A stretch of 64,000 nucleotides of DNA from Yoonia sediminilitoris. Lineage in GTDB: Bacteria; Pseudomonadota; Alphaproteobacteria; Rhodobacterales; Rhodobacteraceae. The stretch covers positions 372,001 through 436,000 of the forward strand of contig NZ_QBUD01000001.1 of NCBI RefSeq assembly GCF_003058085.1, given 5' to 3'. This document shows, in pieces, positions 51,888 to 61,073 of the stretch. The position numbers were made by a program, and so were the translations under genes. The notes under the pieces are model-generated. The model ran no database searches. It was not told the origin of the DNA and worked only from the letters and a program-made list of their open reading frames with translations. Numbering within the stretch: position 1 is the first letter of the stretch; the number at the start of each line of letters is the position of its first letter.

Positions 51888-53009
51888 TTAGCGTTTGAAG
51901 TTGGCAGGTGTGAAGGGCAGGGGGCTGATCGTCAGGGGCAGCCGCTTGCCCCGCAGTTCGCCGTAGACTGTCGTGCCGGTGGCGGCTTGCGCCGTGGGCA
52001 GGTACCCCATCGCAATCGGCCCGCCTACGGTCGGGCCAAATCCGCCGGATGTGATTTGACCAATCGGTGAGTCATCATCAACTTGGGCAAAGAGCAGCAC
52101 GCCCTCGCGCATGGGCGCACGCCCTTGGGGGATCAGGCCGACACGTTTGCGCGCCGCACCGCCTGCAATCTCGGGCAGGATAATGTCAGCGCCGGGAAAA
52201 CCGCCAGCACGAGTGCCGCCGGTGCGCCGCGCCTTCTGGATAGCCCAGTTCAATCCTGCCTCGGTTGGTGTCGTGCCTGTGTCAATGTCGTGCCCATAAA
52301 GGCAAAGCCCTGCTTCAAGCCGCAGGCTGTCGCGCGCGCCTAGCCCGATAGGGGCGACATCGGCGTGCGACAATAACTGCTCTGCCAGTTCGGTGGCATC
52401 GGCGGCGGGCACGGAGATCTCGTAACCGTCCTCGCCTGTGTAGCCGGACCGCGACACCCAGCATGACACGCCGTTGAGGGGCAGAGTGGCCACATCCATG
52501 AACCGCATGTCTGCCGCGGCAAGGTTGAGCGACGCCAGCACGGTTTCGGCCAAGGGCCCTTGCAGCGCCAGCAAGGCCCGGTCTGTGACGGGCGTGACAG
52601 TGACCCCCTGCAAATGCGCGGTCATATGGGCAATATCGGCGGCCTTGCAGGCGGCGTTCACCACCACAAGGATATGATCGCCACGGTTGGCCAGCATCAA
52701 ATCATCCATGATGCCGCCTGCGTCATTGGTGAAAAAGCCATAGCGTTGCCGGTTTTCGCCCAGCCCCAGAATATCGACGGGGATCAACCTTTCCAGGGCT
52801 GTTGCGGCAGCAGCGTAGTCGGCGCCCCTGATGATGACCTGCCCCATGTGGCTGACGTCGAACAGCCCAGCCTTTTCGCGGGTATGCGCATGTTCCTTCA
52901 TCACACCCATAGGGTATTGCACCGGCATATTGTAACCTGCAAAGGGCACCATTTTGGCCCCCAGTGTCAGGTGCATATCATGCAACGGGGTCTGTAGAAG
53001 GTCAGACAT
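51888..53009 (-). CDS. gcvT: Aminomethyltransferase, glycine cleavage T-protein
   Basis: The 373-residue enzyme moves the one-carbon unit from aminomethyl-lipoyl GcvH to tetrahydrofolate, releasing ammonia. Typical segments are [39 protein letters not shown] at the N-terminus, the folate-binding region [16 protein letters not shown], and [19 protein letters not shown]. It is first of the three gcv genes and lies directly downstream of a tandem glycine riboswitch. Confidence 0.97.
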   Translation of the reverse strand: MSDLLQTPLHDMHLTLGAKMVPFAGYNMPVQYPMGVMKEHAHTREKAGLFDVSHMGQVIIRGADYAAAATALERLIPVDILGLGENRQRYGFFTNDAGGIMDDLMLANRGDHILVVVNAACKAADIAHMTAHLQGVTVTPVTDRALLALQGPLAETVLASLNLAAADMRFMDVATLPLNGVSCWVSRSGYTGEDGYEISVPAADATELAEQLLSHADVAPIGLGARDSLRLEAGLCLYGHDIDTGTTPTEAGLNWAIQKARRTGGTRAGGFPGADIILPEIAGGAARKRVGLIPQGRAPMREGVLLFAQVDDDSPIGQITSGGFGPTVGGPIAMGYLPTAQAATGTTVYGELRGKRLPLTISPLPFTPANFKR

Positions 53010-53100
53010 AACGGCCCTTTCATTCCTAGCCGTTCAGATATTGATCTATCCTCCGGCACCACGGTTACGCGAAAGCAAAGGCTCTCGCGTGTGATGCCCC

Positions 53101-53249
53101 CTCTGTCCTTGCGCCTGAGATTGCTATCCCTTCGGCGGGCACGGCATGCGTGCCACTCTCCAGAGTATTCTTATCGACGCTGGTCCGTTGGCCTGAGAGT
53201 TTCCGGGGCGGTTGCTCCTTCGGCACCAGTTGGTCTGATTCTCCCAACG
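53101..53249 (-). promoter_or_regulatory. Tandem glycine riboswitch upstream of gcvTHP
   Basis: On the minus strand two aptamers follow each other. The first (53249 to 53186) has P1 CGTTGG/CCAACG, and contains GGGAGAATC, GCCGAAGGAGCAA and CTCTCAGGC. The second (53165 to 53101) has P1 CTCTG/CAGAG, with GGAGAG, GCCGAAGGGATAGC and ATCTCAGGCGCAAGGACAG. These are hallmark bases of the cooperative glycine riboswitch. A hairpin ACGCGAAAGC/GCTCTCGCGT at 53067-53090 lies in the expression region without a T-run, so control could be at translation. It should switch gcvTHP on when glycine is abundant. Confidence 0.95.
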
Positions 53250-53275
53250 ACGATGCAGACTTTATGCTGCCAGTT

Positions 53276-54421
53276 TCAGATGCAGGCAAGCAAGAGTTTG
53301 GTTGTATTGTCCTTTGTCATTTCGATTGGATTGCCGCCCGTGCTGGGGTCGATCAGCGCGCCAGCGACAATCCGGTCGATGTCGGGGTCTGTCACACCGA
53401 GGGCCGTCAGCGTTTTGGGGATGCCCAAGCTGGCGTTCAGGTCATCCACATAATTGCAAAAGCCGTCAAAGCCCCCGTCAATGCCCAGGTAGTTGGCCGC
53501 CTGCGCGATCACATCGCTGATAGCCGGTTTGTTGAATTGCAGAACGGCGGGCATGCAGACCGCGTTCGTTGTGCCGTGGTGCGTGTGATAGATTGCGCCG
53601 ATGGGATGCGACAGCGCATGAATGGCCCCCAATCCCTTTTGAAAGGCCGTGGCCCCCATGGCCGCCGCCGACATCATGTTGGCGCGCGCTTCAATATCGG
53701 TGCCATCGGCATAGGCGCGGGGCAGGTTTTCCTTGACCAGCCGCATCCCTTCCAGCGCGATGCCCTGCGACATCGGGTGGTAGTGGGGCGAACAGAAGGC
53801 TTCGACACAATGGGCAAAGGCATCCAGCCCGGTGCCTGCGGTGATGAATTTGGGCATGCCGACTGTCAGTTCGGGGTCGCAAATCACCACGCTGGGCAGG
53901 AATTTGGGGTGAAAGATGATCTTTTTCTCGGCTGTTTCCGAGTTGGTGATGACGGACGCGCGCCCGACTTCCGACCCTGTGCCCGCCGTTGTGGGCACGG
54001 CAACAATCGGCGCGATCGCATCTGCATCGGCACGGGTCCACCAGTCACCGATATCCTCGAAATCCCACAAGGGCCGGGTCTGCCCTGCCAGAAACGCAAC
54101 CAGCTTGCCTAGATCAAGGCCGGAGCCGCCGCCAAAGGCCACAACCCCGTCGTGCCCGCCATCCTTGAACGCCTGCACGCCGGCGGCTGCATTCTTTTCA
54201 TTGGGGTTCGGGTCAACGTCGGCAAAGATCGCGCGGCCCAGACCAGCGGCCTCAAGCAGGTCCAGCGTGCGGGCTGTGATATCCATATCGGCAAGCCCGC
54301 GGTCCGTGACCAACAGCGGCTTTTTGATGCCCGCCGCCGCACAGGCATCAGCGATTTCAACGATACGGCCTGCGCCGAAACGGATAGCGGTCGGGTAGGA
54401 CCAGTTTGCAGTCAGCGACAT
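53276..54421 (-). CDS. Iron-containing (group III) alcohol dehydrogenase
   Basis: The 381-residue enzyme has the NAD-binding VVAFGGGSGLDLGKLVAFL, PTTAGTGSEVGRASVI, and the iron-binding part DAFAHCVEAFCSPHYHPMSQ, then ALSHPIGAIYHTHHGTTNAVC, with the conserved His residues in place. It oxidises an alcohol to an aldehyde with NAD. It starts 3 bases after the aldehyde dehydrogenase stop, so both act in one pathway, presumably alcohol to aldehyde to acid. The glycine riboswitch begins 26 bases after its stop. The substrate is inferred in the findings. Confidence 0.93.
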   Translation of the reverse strand: MSLTANWSYPTAIRFGAGRIVEIADACAAAGIKKPLLVTDRGLADMDITARTLDLLEAAGLGRAIFADVDPNPNEKNAAAGVQAFKDGGHDGVVAFGGGSGLDLGKLVAFLAGQTRPLWDFEDIGDWWTRADADAIAPIVAVPTTAGTGSEVGRASVITNSETAEKKIIFHPKFLPSVVICDPELTVGMPKFITAGTGLDAFAHCVEAFCSPHYHPMSQGIALEGMRLVKENLPRAYADGTDIEARANMMSAAAMGATAFQKGLGAIHALSHPIGAIYHTHHGTTNAVCMPAVLQFNKPAISDVIAQAANYLGIDGGFDGFCNYVDDLNASLGIPKTLTALGVTDPDIDRIVAGALIDPSTGGNPIEMTKDNTTKLLLACI

Positions 54422-54424
54422 GAT

Positions 54425-55798
54425 TTATGCCTTTTTCAGGTGGTAAGATTTTGGTCGGGTCAGGTTGTGATAGCCAATGATTGACAGACCGCCACCGCGC
54501 CCGGTGTCCTTGCAGCCGGTCCAGCACAGGCCGGGGTCCAGATAGTCGGCCCGGTTCATGAATACCGTTCCGGTATCGATCTGGTCGGCGATGGCTTCAG
54601 CGCGTGTTGCGTCTTGGGTCCAGAGCGATGCAGTCAGCCCGAAGTCACTGTCATTCATCAACCCGATTGCTTCGTCGTCGTCCTTGACGGGCATGATCCC
54701 AACGACGGGGCCAAAGCTTTCCTCGCGCATGACGCGCATGTCGTGCGTTACGTTGGTCAGGATTTGCGGCATCAGATAGGCGCCGCCGTCCAGCGGGAAA
54801 AGTGCGGGATCAATATGTGCCTTGGCGCCGTCTGCAATCGCCTCGGACGTTTGTGCGCGCACTTCGTCAGCAAAGCGCACATGCGCCATCGGACCGAGCG
54901 TTGTTTCAGGATCAAGCGGATTGCCCAGCTTGTAGCCGTTCACGATGGCAACGGCCTTTTCGACGAATGCATCAAACAGGCTTTCGTGCACGTAGATGCG
55001 TTCGATCCCGCAACAGCATTGGCCGGAATTGAACATGGCCCCGTCAATCAGCGTGTCGACAGCGGCGTCAAGATTTGCGTCCGCCATAACATAGCCGGGG
55101 TCTTTGCCGCCAAGCTCCAGCCCGATGCCGGTAAATGTACCAGCGGCGGCCTGTTCCATCGCCTTGCCGCCACCGACAGAGCCGGTGAAATTTACAAAGC
55201 CGAATGACTTGGCTGCAATCAGATCAGATGTTGTCTGGTGGTCCAGAAAGACGTTCTGAAAGACGTCTGCCGGAATGCCAACGCTGTGGAACGCCGCTGC
55301 CATCCGCTCACCAACCAATGGGGTTTGGCTGGCATGTTTCAGCATCACCGCGTTGCCTGCGATCAGGGCAGGGCCGACCGTGTTGATCGCCGTCATATAG
55401 GGATAGTTCCAAGGTGCCACGACAAGAACGACCCCATGCGGCACGCGCTTGATGACACGGCGAAAGGCCGCGCTGTCTTCAACCATGATGTCGGCCAATG
55501 CCTCTTGCGCGATCTCGGCCATGTATGTGGCGCGTTCGTTGAAGCCGCCGAATTCACCGCCATAGCGGACAGGGCGGCCCATTTGCCACGCCAGTTCCGG
55601 CACGATCTCATCGTTCATTGCGCCAACGGCAGCGACTCCGTCCATCACCAGCTTGATCCGCTCATCCAAGGAGCGGGCGGCCCACTCTTTTTGCGCGGTC
55701 CTGGCGCGCGCGACGGCGTCTTCAGACTGCGCCCGCGACAGCGTGGGCCGTTCGACATAGGTGGAGCCATCAATCGGCGAGATACAGGTGATCGTCAT
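54425..55798 (-). CDS. Aldehyde dehydrogenase (NAD(P)-dependent)
   Basis: The start at 55796-55798 gives MTITCISPIDGSTYVERPTL. The 457-residue protein has the ALDH cofactor part VVLVVAPWNYPYMTAINTV, the general base region GLELGGKDPGYVMADANLD, and the catalytic Cys in NSGQCCCGIERIYVHES (about residue 270). Three Cys in a row are notable but similar to related ALDHs I recall. It oxidises an aldehyde to the acid. It starts 4 bases after the GS-like gene and ends 3 bases before the alcohol dehydrogenase. Confidence 0.94.
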   Translation of the reverse strand: MTITCISPIDGSTYVERPTLSRAQSEDAVARARTAQKEWAARSLDERIKLVMDGVAAVGAMNDEIVPELAWQMGRPVRYGGEFGGFNERATYMAEIAQEALADIMVEDSAAFRRVIKRVPHGVVLVVAPWNYPYMTAINTVGPALIAGNAVMLKHASQTPLVGERMAAAFHSVGIPADVFQNVFLDHQTTSDLIAAKSFGFVNFTGSVGGGKAMEQAAAGTFTGIGLELGGKDPGYVMADANLDAAVDTLIDGAMFNSGQCCCGIERIYVHESLFDAFVEKAVAIVNGYKLGNPLDPETTLGPMAHVRFADEVRAQTSEAIADGAKAHIDPALFPLDGGAYLMPQILTNVTHDMRVMREESFGPVVGIMPVKDDDEAIGLMNDSDFGLTASLWTQDATRAEAIADQIDTGTVFMNRADYLDPGLCWTGCKDTGRGGGLSIIGYHNLTRPKSYHLKKA

Positions 55799-55802
55799 TT
55801 CT

Positions 55803-57167
55803 TCAGGCCCTTTCAAAGCCACGTGCAATTTCCCAGTCGGTAACGACCCGGTCGAATTCTTCCTGCTCCCATTCGGCGCAGCGGGTGTAATGGTCAATCA
55901 CATCATCCCCCATCGCTTCGCGCAGAAAGGCGGAGTTGCGCAAGGTTTGCGTTGCCGCGCGCAAGGTCTGCGGAATGTCCTGCGCCTTGGCGTCCTCGTA
56001 GACATCGCCAGTGGTTGCGGGGGGCAGTGACAGTCCATCTTCTATTCCCTTGATTCCTGCAGCCAGCATCGCCGCTTGCGCCAGATAGGGGTTCAGGTCG
56101 GACCCGCCGATGCGACATTCGACGCGCACGCCTTTGGTGCCCTCGCCACACAGACGGAAACCTGCGGTGCGGTTGTCGACGGACCAGACTGTTTTGGTGG
56201 GCGCAAAGGTGCCCTTGGCGAAACGTTTGTAGCTATTGATGTAAGGTGCCAGAAAAAACGTGTAATCAGGTGCATATTTGATCAGACCAGCCATGTAGTG
56301 GCCCATCAGGGTGGACATGCCATGGTCGGCATCGGGGTCAAAGAACGCAGGCTCGCCGTCTTTCCATAATGACTGATGCACATGGCTGGACGATCCCACG
56401 CGATCATGGTGCCATTTCGGCAGGAAGCTTGCCGCGCGGCCTTGCTGCCACGCAATTTCCTTGATCGCGTGTTTCGCTATGGAATGATAATCGGCACAAT
56501 CCAGCGCAGGCGAATAGCGGATATTCAGCTCTTCCTGACCTGTTTCGGCCTCGCCCTTGCTGTTCTCGATCGGCAGACCGGCAGCGTAAAGATGGTTGCG
56601 GATCGGGCGCATGATGCCCTCTTCCTTGGTGGTCTGGAAGATGTGGTAATCTTCATTGTAGCCGCTGATCGGCTGCAAATCGCGAAATCCGCTTTTGCGG
56701 ATGTCGTCATAGCTTTGCTCGAACAGGAAAAACTCCAGTTCGGTCGCCATCTTTGCCTCAAACCCCAGCGCTTCAAGGCGGGCGATCTGCGCCTTGAGGA
56801 TCGCACGAGGCGAATGTGGGACAGGGGCATGCGTGTGGTGATCCAGCACATCACAAAGCACCATTGCGGTGCCTTCCAGCCACGGCACTAGGCGCAAGGT
56901 GGCAAGGTCCGGCTGCATCACATAATCGCCATAGCCTGACTGCCAGCTTGTCGATGCGTAGCCGTCGGGCGTTGCCATCTCAAGGTCGGTTGCCAGCAGG
57001 TAGTTGCAGCAATGGGTTTCGGCAAATGATGTTTCAATGAAATTCACGGCGTGAAACCGTTTGCCCATAAGGCGGCCCTGCATATCCACGAAACAGGCCA
57101 GAACCGTATCAATCGCGCCGTCCGTGACGCGGGATTTGAGATCATCGAATGTCAGGTTGCCGGGCAT
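55803..57167 (-). CDS. Glutamine-synthetase-family ligase (gamma-glutamylamide synthetase type)
   Basis: The 454-residue protein has the GS fold: an N-terminal beta-grasp (VLACFVDMQGRLMGKRFHA), the metal site MATELEFFLFEQSYDD, GEAETGQEELNIRYSPALDCADYH, SSSHVHQSLWKDGEPAF and SYKRFAKGTFAPTKTVW-NRTAGFR. It lacks the Tyr adenylylation site pattern of GlnA and resembles PuuA/GlnA4/IpuC-type enzymes, which couple glutamate to amines with ATP. It probably glutamylates the amine imported by the TRAP system. It is followed after 4 bases by the aldehyde dehydrogenase, and a hairpin separates it from dctP. Confidence 0.9.
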   Translation of the reverse strand: MPGNLTFDDLKSRVTDGAIDTVLACFVDMQGRLMGKRFHAVNFIETSFAETHCCNYLLATDLEMATPDGYASTSWQSGYGDYVMQPDLATLRLVPWLEGTAMVLCDVLDHHTHAPVPHSPRAILKAQIARLEALGFEAKMATELEFFLFEQSYDDIRKSGFRDLQPISGYNEDYHIFQTTKEEGIMRPIRNHLYAAGLPIENSKGEAETGQEELNIRYSPALDCADYHSIAKHAIKEIAWQQGRAASFLPKWHHDRVGSSSHVHQSLWKDGEPAFFDPDADHGMSTLMGHYMAGLIKYAPDYTFFLAPYINSYKRFAKGTFAPTKTVWSVDNRTAGFRLCGEGTKGVRVECRIGGSDLNPYLAQAAMLAAGIKGIEDGLSLPPATTGDVYEDAKAQDIPQTLRAATQTLRNSAFLREAMGDDVIDHYTRCAEWEQEEFDRVVTDWEIARGFERA

Positions 57168-57190
57168 GTCATGTCCTTTCAGGGCAAAGT

Positions 57191-57213
57191 CGCCCCGGTG
57201 TTGATCCGGGGCG
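57191..57213 (-). promoter_or_regulatory. Stem-loop between dctP and the GS-like gene
   Basis: CGCCCCGG-TGTTGAT-CCGGGGCG is a perfect 8-bp GC-rich stem in the 63-base space between dctP and the ligase gene. Such hairpins after binding-protein genes often protect the upstream mRNA or reduce downstream transcription, so more binding protein is made than enzyme. It has only TTT after it on the minus strand, so full termination is unlikely. Confidence 0.6.
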
Positions 57214-57230
57214 GCTCAATTGTTTGAGGA

Positions 57231-58262
57231 TCAGGTATAACGGTACGGGCGGCCAGCTTTGACCATATCCGCGTTATATTTCTTGATGATATCGACAACG
57301 CGGCGCTTGGTGTCGGATTCGGCTGCGATCTCTTCCCAGAATTCATAGGCGGCCGCTTCGACCGTTGCCCATTCATCGTCTGGAATGGATGTCAGTTCCA
57401 GCTTGGGGCCATTGACGCGCAGGTCGGCTTCGCCGCCCCAGTACCACCACTGGCGGTAGTAGTGCGACTGGTCACAGCACACCCGGAACAGCGTTTGCAG
57501 GTCTTCGGGCAGTTCGTTCCAGCGGTCCATGTTGGCAAAGAATGACCCGGCCCATGCGCCCGAGATATTGTTGGTGAGGAAGTAGTTGGTCACATCCGCC
57601 CAGCCGACGGTGTAATCTTCGGTAATGCCGGACCATGCGATGCCATCCAATTCGCCCGTTTGCATGGCGACTTCGATATCTTCCCACGGCAGGTTGACGG
57701 GCACGACCCCGAACTGGCTCAGGAACCGGCCCGCAGTGGGGAAGGTAAAGACCCGCTTGCCTTCCAGATCGGCAAGACTGCGGATCGGGTCTTTGGTGGC
57801 GAAATGGCAGGGATCCCATGCGCCGGCGCTGATGTGTTTGACGCCGACGGCGGAATATTCTTCGTCCCAAATCTCATTCAGGCCGTACTTGTTGAACAGG
57901 ACAGGCACATCAAGTGAATAGCGCGAGGCAAAGGGGAAATAGCCGCCAAAGACAGTCACTTCGGTCGGTGAGGCCATGGAATCGTCATCGGACTGCACTG
58001 CGTCGATTGTGCCGCGCTGCATGGCCTGAAACAACTCGCCAGTGGGCACAAGCTGGTCGGCATAGAACAGTTCAATCTGCATCCGGTCGCCCGCGATCTT
58101 GTTGAACATGGCAATCGCCGGGTCGATGACTTCGGCAGCAAGGGCGGCACCTGCGTATGTCTGCATGCGCCATTTGATTGTGCTTTGCGCCAAGGCCGGT
58201 GTGGCAAAGGCAGCGGGGGCGGCCACGGCGGCCCCTTGAATAAACTTGCGTCTGGTCGTCAT
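57231..58262 (-). CDS. dctP: TRAP transporter substrate-binding protein DctP
   Basis: The 343-residue protein has a Tat-type signal (TTRRKFIQGAAVAAPAAFATPALAQS, twin Arg at residues 4-5). The mature part matches the DctP/TakP group of TRAP binding proteins, for example AMQRGTIDAVQSDDDS, TFPTAGRFLSQFGVVPVNLPWEDIEVAMQTGELDG and SHYYRQWWYWGG. The Arg that often binds the carboxylate of the ligand may be the one in TAGRFL. It captures the substrate in the periplasm for DctQM. It is 48 bases after dctM and before the hairpin at 57191. Confidence 0.93.
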   Translation of the reverse strand: MTTRRKFIQGAAVAAPAAFATPALAQSTIKWRMQTYAGAALAAEVIDPAIAMFNKIAGDRMQIELFYADQLVPTGELFQAMQRGTIDAVQSDDDSMASPTEVTVFGGYFPFASRYSLDVPVLFNKYGLNEIWDEEYSAVGVKHISAGAWDPCHFATKDPIRSLADLEGKRVFTFPTAGRFLSQFGVVPVNLPWEDIEVAMQTGELDGIAWSGITEDYTVGWADVTNYFLTNNISGAWAGSFFANMDRWNELPEDLQTLFRVCCDQSHYYRQWWYWGGEADLRVNGPKLELTSIPDDEWATVEAAAYEFWEEIAAESDTKRRVVDIIKKYNADMVKAGRPYRYT

Positions 58263-58310
58263 TTTTACTCTCCTTGTTGGGTTATGCCGGGTTGGCCCGG
58301 TCGGTTATTG

Positions 58311-59636
58311 TCATTTGTTGTAAACGTAGTCGGGTAGCCAAGTGGCGATGCCGGGAAAGACCATCACGAGGGTCAGCGCCAGCACCATAATCAGCACAAA
58401 CGGCGTGATGGAGCCATAGATGTCACGCAGGCTGATCTCGGGCGGGGCCATCGCCCGCATCAGGAACAGGTTATAGCCAAAGGGCGGGGTCATATAGGCA
58501 ATTTGGGTCGTGATCGTGTAAAGGATGCCGTACCAAATCAGATCGAACCCAAGCGCGCCGACCAATGGCACATAAAGCGGGGCGACGATCACCAGCATGG
58601 CGGTGTCATCCAGAAATGTGCCCATCAGGATAAAGCTGAGCTGCATCAGTATCAGGATCATCCATGGCGATAGGTTAAGCCGCTCTGTAAAGACGCTCTC
58701 GATCGCCTTCACTGCGCCCAGCCCGTCGAAAACGGCCCCGAAGGCGAGTGCGGCAAGGATGATCCACATGAACATGCAGGTGATGCCCAGCGTGTTGCGC
58801 ACCGAATTTTCAAACACCTCGCGGGTCATCCGCCCCTTGAGGACCGCAGCCAGAAACGCGGCAATTGCGCCGATGGCAGAGCTTTCGACAAGCGAGGTCC
58901 AGCCTTTGACAAAGGGCACCATCATCACGGCAAAGATCATCAGTGGCAGCAGGCCCGCGCGTAACAATCGTAGCTTTTCCGCGCGCGGAATGTCGCGTTC
59001 GCTTTGGTCCAGAATGGGGCCAAGGGTAGGGTTCATTCGGCAACGGATTACGATGTAGGCAATGAACAGCCCTGCCATCATCAGCCCCGGAATGACGCCT
59101 GCCAGCCAAAGCTGACCCACCGGTTGCCGCGCAATCATCGCATAAAGCACCAGCACAACAGACGGCGGCACCAGAATCCCCAGACTGGAACCCGCCTGAA
59201 TAACCCCCGTGACCATGCGCTTGTCATAACCCCGCTTGAGCAGTTCGGGCAAAGCGATCGTCGATCCAATTGCCATGCCCGCCACGCTTAGCCCGTTCAT
59301 GGCCGAGATCAGGACCATCAGGCCAATTGTCCCAACCGCCAGCCCCCCGCGCAGTCCGCCCATCCAGACATGGAACATGCGGTAAAGATCATCAGCGATT
59401 TTGCTTTCCGACAGCACGTAGCCCATAAAAATGAACATCGGCAGGGTCAGCAGCGGATACCATTTCATCAGCTTCATGGCGGCCGAAAAACCGATGTCAA
59501 ATCCGCCCCTGTCGCCCCACAGCAGCAGGGCGGCGACGACGGCAATAAACCCAATAGCCCCGAACACCCGTTGCCCTGTCAGCAGCATCAGCATCATGGA
59601 TGAAAACATCAGGGTGGCGATAAGTTCGTACGACAT
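58311..59636 (-). CDS. dctM: TRAP transporter large permease DctM
   Basis: The 441-residue protein has about 12 membrane segments and DctM motifs such as LLTLPMFIFMGYVLSESKIADDLYRMFHVWMGGLRGGLA and GVIQAGSSLGILVPPSVVLVLYAMIARQPVGQLWLAG. DctM carries the sodium-coupled translocation pathway. It shares one base with the dctQ stop (TGATG). Confidence 0.95.
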   Translation of the reverse strand: MSYELIATLMFSSMMLMLLTGQRVFGAIGFIAVVAALLLWGDRGGFDIGFSAAMKLMKWYPLLTLPMFIFMGYVLSESKIADDLYRMFHVWMGGLRGGLAVGTIGLMVLISAMNGLSVAGMAIGSTIALPELLKRGYDKRMVTGVIQAGSSLGILVPPSVVLVLYAMIARQPVGQLWLAGVIPGLMMAGLFIAYIVIRCRMNPTLGPILDQSERDIPRAEKLRLLRAGLLPLMIFAVMMVPFVKGWTSLVESSAIGAIAAFLAAVLKGRMTREVFENSVRNTLGITCMFMWIILAALAFGAVFDGLGAVKAIESVFTERLNLSPWMILILMQLSFILMGTFLDDTAMLVIVAPLYVPLVGALGFDLIWYGILYTITTQIAYMTPPFGYNLFLMRAMAPPEISLRDIYGSITPFVLIMVLALTLVMVFPGIATWLPDYVYNK

Positions 59637-60205
59637 CAGAGCACCTCACCCCTGATCCGCAGCAGATCCTTGAAGAATTCCGACAGGCATTGCAGCAGCA
59701 TCAGGAACATGCCAACGATCATGACCGCCTTGATCGGCCAAAGGTACGGACGCCATGCGGTAGACGAACGTTCCATGCGGCCGATTTCTTCGGACCCGGT
59801 GAGCAACCCAGCAAAGAAGGAAAACGGCTCTGTCCCCCAATAGCCAAGCGAATAGGCGGTGGAACTGACGGCGCCATAAAGAAGCACACACAGATAAAAG
59901 ATCAGGAGCAGAACAGTGAAGAGGTCAAACCACGCTTTTTTGCGCGTGGACCATTCACCGTAAAGCAAATCCATCCGCACGTTTGATCCCAGCTGGATCG
60001 AATAGGGGCCGCCAAGGATATAGTAGGCGACCATCACGAACTGGGCCATCTCCAGGGTCCAGAGTGTCGGAAGAAAAAACGTCTTGCTGATCGACGACCA
60101 GAGCAGAATGCCCATCAGGACGAAAATGCCATACATGATGACCCGGCCCAGCCGATAGTTAACTGCGTCAACCGCGTGAATGTAGCCACGGATCAGGCCG
60201 ATCAT
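59636..60205 (-). CDS. dctQ: TRAP transporter small permease DctQ
   Basis: The 189-residue protein has four membrane segments and the DctQ-like start NYRLGRVIMYGIFVLMGILLWSSISKTFF, followed by MAQFVMVAYYILGGPYSIQLGSNVRMDLLYGEWSTRKKAWFD. It forms the transporter with DctM. It overlaps the upstream amidohydrolase gene by 4 bases and dctM by one, so all three are translationally coupled. Confidence 0.92.
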   Translation of the reverse strand: MIGLIRGYIHAVDAVNYRLGRVIMYGIFVLMGILLWSSISKTFFLPTLWTLEMAQFVMVAYYILGGPYSIQLGSNVRMDLLYGEWSTRKKAWFDLFTVLLLIFYLCVLLYGAVSSTAYSLGYWGTEPFSFFAGLLTGSEEIGRMERSSTAWRPYLWPIKAVMIVGMFLMLLQCLSEFFKDLLRIRGEVL

Positions 60206-60954
60206 TGGGCGAACCCCGTCAACTCAAGCCGCGCACAGGCATGGGTCAGCCATCTGGCGATCATCAAGCCGAAGGCCTGTTGCTGATCTGCTGTGGCGAT
60301 CAGGTCATTGCGGATTTCCAGCATCACATTGGGATGGCCAGCCTTGATGGCATGTTCTTTCAGCGTATGGGTCACACCATGTTCCGGCCCATAGGGTTGA
60401 TTGCGGGCAACCGCTGCCGTGGTGTGGGCTGCAGCGCTGTCAATCAGCGCATCCGCAAGCCGTGTGTCGCTGTCATGTAGAATGCCGATTTCGACATCCC
60501 GTTTCTGGCCGTGAAAGACAGGGGTAAAACTGTGGATGGTGACGATGATGGGTTCCGCCATTTCGCTGATGACAGTGGCAAGTGCCGCCTGAAATGGCCG
60601 ATAGAACTGGTCGGTCCGCGTTTGACGGTCCTGCGCGCTTAGGTTGGCATTGCCGGGAACGTCGATCATCTCGCTTTTGGCGGGCATGGCGTCGGGTGCA
60701 TCAGGCGGGCGGTTGCAGTCATAGATCAGCCGGGACACGCCGCTGGCGACCAAGGGCGCATCAAGCTGTGCTGACATGACCTGCGCTACTGCCGCAGCCC
60801 CCGGGTCCCATGCGGCATGGCTTTCCCTGTGCTCTGGCGTCAGGCCAAGCCATTGAAATTGCGCAGGAATGTAATGGGAAGCATGTTCGCACACCAAAAC
60901 GAAAGGGGACGCGCCCCCTGCATTCGTCACTATGATGGTGCCTTGGTTCGCCAT
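60202..60954 (-). CDS. N-formylglutamate amidohydrolase family protein
   Basis: The 250-residue protein begins FVLVCEHASHYIPAQF, the zinc site of the N-formylglutamate amidohydrolase (HutG/FGase) family, and has SRLIYDCNRPPDAPDAM, IIVTIHSFTPVFHGQKRDVEIG and HPNVMLEIRNDLI. These enzymes release glutamate from N-acyl glutamates. There are no hut genes nearby, so histidine breakdown is unlikely. In this operon it could cut a gamma-glutamyl amide instead, which is inference. It is the first gene of the operon and overlaps dctQ by 4 bases. Confidence 0.9.
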   Translation of the reverse strand: MANQGTIIVTNAGGASPFVLVCEHASHYIPAQFQWLGLTPEHRESHAAWDPGAAAVAQVMSAQLDAPLVASGVSRLIYDCNRPPDAPDAMPAKSEMIDVPGNANLSAQDRQTRTDQFYRPFQAALATVISEMAEPIIVTIHSFTPVFHGQKRDVEIGILHDSDTRLADALIDSAAAHTTAAVARNQPYGPEHGVTHTLKEHAIKAGHPNVMLEIRNDLIATADQQQAFGLMIARWLTHACARLELTGFAQ

Positions 60955-60996
60955 TTACCCTCCGATCACCAGTTAACCTTCCGCCAGCCAGAGATT

Positions 60997-61026
60997 TTGT
61001 CAACTTAATTTTGAGAAAAATATAAC
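60997..61026 (+). promoter_or_regulatory. Candidate promoter of the RpiR regulator gene
   Basis: TTGTCA (60997-61002) and TATAAC (61021-61026) are 18 bases apart in a 119-base AT-rich space between the divergent amidohydrolase and rpiR genes. The stretch also contains an imperfect dyad TCAA-N7-TTGA, a possible site for the regulator itself. This is by eye only. Confidence 0.35.
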
Positions 61027-61073
61027 ACTTCAGATAACTCTGGTATATTATCGATCAAAAGGGGGCAAAGAGT

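Noticed and set aside
60202-60954. Assignment as HutG of histidine degradation
   Set aside because: No hutU, hutH, hutI or hutF genes nearby. The operon context points to another acyl- or gamma-glutamyl substrate.
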